Source: CAUJIW01 sp963205175 (GTDB lineage: Bacteria > Pseudomonadota > Alphaproteobacteria > Sphingomonadales > Sphingomonadaceae). Taken from it: a stretch of DNA of 64,000 nt. Numbering within the stretch: position 1 is the stretch's first letter; each line of letters starts with the position of its first letter. Under the pieces are notes generated by a model, which was not told the DNA's origin, ran no database searches, and saw nothing but the letters and a program-made list of their open reading frames with translations. The stretch is from assembly GCA_041060555.1 (NCBI GenBank), contig JBEUDS010000002.1, one strand, 5' to 3'. The position numbers and the translations under genes are program-made. Positions 63,249 through 64,000 of this stretch are shown piece after piece.

Positions 63249-63754
63249 CCGAGCAGCCGGCCGTCGCGGCCGATCAGATATTTGTGGAAGTTCCAGCCCG
63301 GCTCCGAGCCCTTGCCGAGCGTGGTGAAGGCCCATTTGAACAGCGGGGTGGCGTTCTTGCCCTTCACATGGGCTTTCTCGGCCAGCGGGAAGCTGATGCC
63401 GAAGCGGGTTTCGCAGAACTCCGCCACTTCCTTGTTGGAGCCGAACTCCTGGCCCATGAAGTCGCCCGAAGGCACGCCGAGCACGGTAAAGCCTTTCGCC
63501 GCATAGGTGTCCTGCAGCTTTTCCAGCCCTTCATACTGCGGCGTCAGCCCGCACTTGGAGGCGGTGTTGACCAGCAGGATCACCTTGCCCTTGAACTGCG
63601 ACAGCGGCATTGGCGCGCCGTCGATGGCGGTCAGGGTGAAGTCGTAGGCGGTCTTGCCGTCGGCGGCGTCGATCGGCGCTGCATGGACCTGATGGTTGAG
63701 GGCGAAGCCGCCGGTCAGGGCGGCGGTCGCCAGGGTCGCGATCTTCTTCAGCAT
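63167..63754 (-). CDS. Glutathione peroxidase family protein, secreted
   Basis: This 195-residue peroxidase has a signal peptide (about 1-26, ending VHA-AP) and a thioredoxin-like fold with the peroxidatic Cys68 in NTASKCGLT, and WNFHKYLIG near the end. The family motif with the catalytic Gln (NQF) reads SGDF here, so Asp98 replaces that Gln; this variant occurs in other bacteria. It should reduce peroxides in the periplasm with a thiol partner. Its 3' end overlaps the small convergent gene. Confidence 0.9.
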   Translation of the reverse strand: MLKKIATLATAALTGGFALNHQVHAAPIDAADGKTAYDFTLTAIDGAPMPLSQFKGKVILLVNTASKCGLTPQYEGLEKLQDTYAAKGFTVLGVPSGDFMGQEFGSNKEVAEFCETRFGISFPLAEKAHVKGKNATPLFKWAFTTLGKGSEPGWNFHKYLIGRDGRLLGYFNSRVTPESPEVTSAIERALAAPAS

Positions 63755-63807
63755 GTGGTTCCCTTCCCCTTGTGATCGTCAGTGCGCACTGTCAAATGGC
63801 CAGGTCG

Positions 63808-64000
63808 TCAAATAGAACGGGTCGCCTCGGCCAGCCAGGCTCGGGTGTCCTCGGGTACCAGTGGCGCCAGGGCCTCGGCGACCCGGGCATGGTAGGCGTT
63901 GAGCCAGGCGCGCTCGCCCGTATCCAGCAAGGTGGGCTCGACCAGGTCCAAGTCAATGGGCGCCAGTGTCAGGGTCTCGAAGCCCAGCATGTCGCGCTCG
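63808..64000 (-). CDS. Aminopeptidase P family protein, C-terminal end (partial)
   Basis: The last ~63 codons of a minus-strand gene that runs off the right edge. ERDMLGFETLTLAPIDLDLV, then TGERAWLNAYHARVAEALAPLV, is the C-terminal end of Xaa-Pro aminopeptidase (M24B, PepP type). The rest, with the metal site, is outside the window. The next gene downstream on this strand is the peroxidase, after a 53-base gap. Confidence 0.85.
   Translation of the reverse strand, partial: ERDMLGFETLTLAPIDLDLVEPTLLDTGERAWLNAYHARVAEALAPLVPEDTRAWLAEATRSI

Overview
The window is a 64-kb stretch of a GC-rich chromosome from an alphaproteobacterium, probably Rhodospirillales-like. The placement is inferred from the gene order leuC-leuD-leuB next to ffh-rpsP-rimM-trmD-rplS, from metZ-apaG, from a ferredoxin-dependent 2-oxoacid oxidoreductase and from the PspABC/PspF set; no 16S gene is present to settle it. 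About 62 protein genes and one tRNA gene (tRNA-Thr, GGT) are supported. I see no prophage, insertion sequence, CRISPR array or rRNA. Gene density is high and many neighbours overlap by 4 bases (ATGA or GTGA).

Layout. 1-7.0 kb: leucine synthesis (leuC, leuD, partial leuB) and the translation/secretion operon ffh-rpsP-rimM-trmD-rplS, all on the minus strand, with six 51-bp hairpin repeats between ffh and rpsP. 7.2-14 kb: a secreted surface-antigen-like protein, a membrane diguanylate cyclase, a group III truncated haemoglobin, AMP nucleosidase, a secreted alpha/beta hydrolase, a NUDIX hydrolase and Fe superoxide dismutase. 14-17.8 kb: an enlarged phage-shock (Psp) locus. pspF is divergent from a sigma-54 promoter that drives a small secreted peptide gene, pspA, pspB, pspC and three further small membrane-anchored coiled-coil genes. 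17.9-22.3 kb: a three-part ABC exporter (adaptor, permease, ATPase), sufE and two hotdog thioesterases. 22.5-27.4 kb: an Rnk-like protein, a J-domain protein, an unknown protein, pckA and an aldehyde dehydrogenase.

27.5-33.9 kb: a TonB-dependent receptor, an SDR dehydrogenase, an acyl-CoA ligase and a TetR regulator look like an uptake and catabolic cluster, followed by a lipoprotein. 34-41.4 kb: a small membrane protein, a lone molybdenum hydroxylase subunit with an epimerase, a GST-like protein and pepN. 41.5-46.4 kb: an RcnB-like secreted protein, a compact NfrA/NfrB-like pair (glycosyltransferase plus envelope protein), thyA and folA. 46.4-49.9 kb: two secreted proteins and a second TonB receptor. 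50-56.4 kb: apaG-metZ, an SDR, photolyase, a class IV aminotransferase, and a sigma/anti-sigma/periplasmic-sensor trio. 56.6-64 kb: korAB, a histone-deacetylase-like amidohydrolase, an HSL-type esterase with rppH, a VOC protein, tRNA-Thr, a small conserved protein, a secreted glutathione peroxidase and the end of a pepP-like gene.

The strongest candidates for something undescribed are the enlarged Psp operon, whose accessory proteins share a C-terminal module with PspC; the ffh-rpsP hairpin repeats, which show compensatory changes; the NfrA/NfrB-like pair with no c-di-GMP-binding tail; and the CnrYXH-like sigma-factor trio. Start codons are choices based on ribosome-site spacing and are the least certain part of the coordinates.
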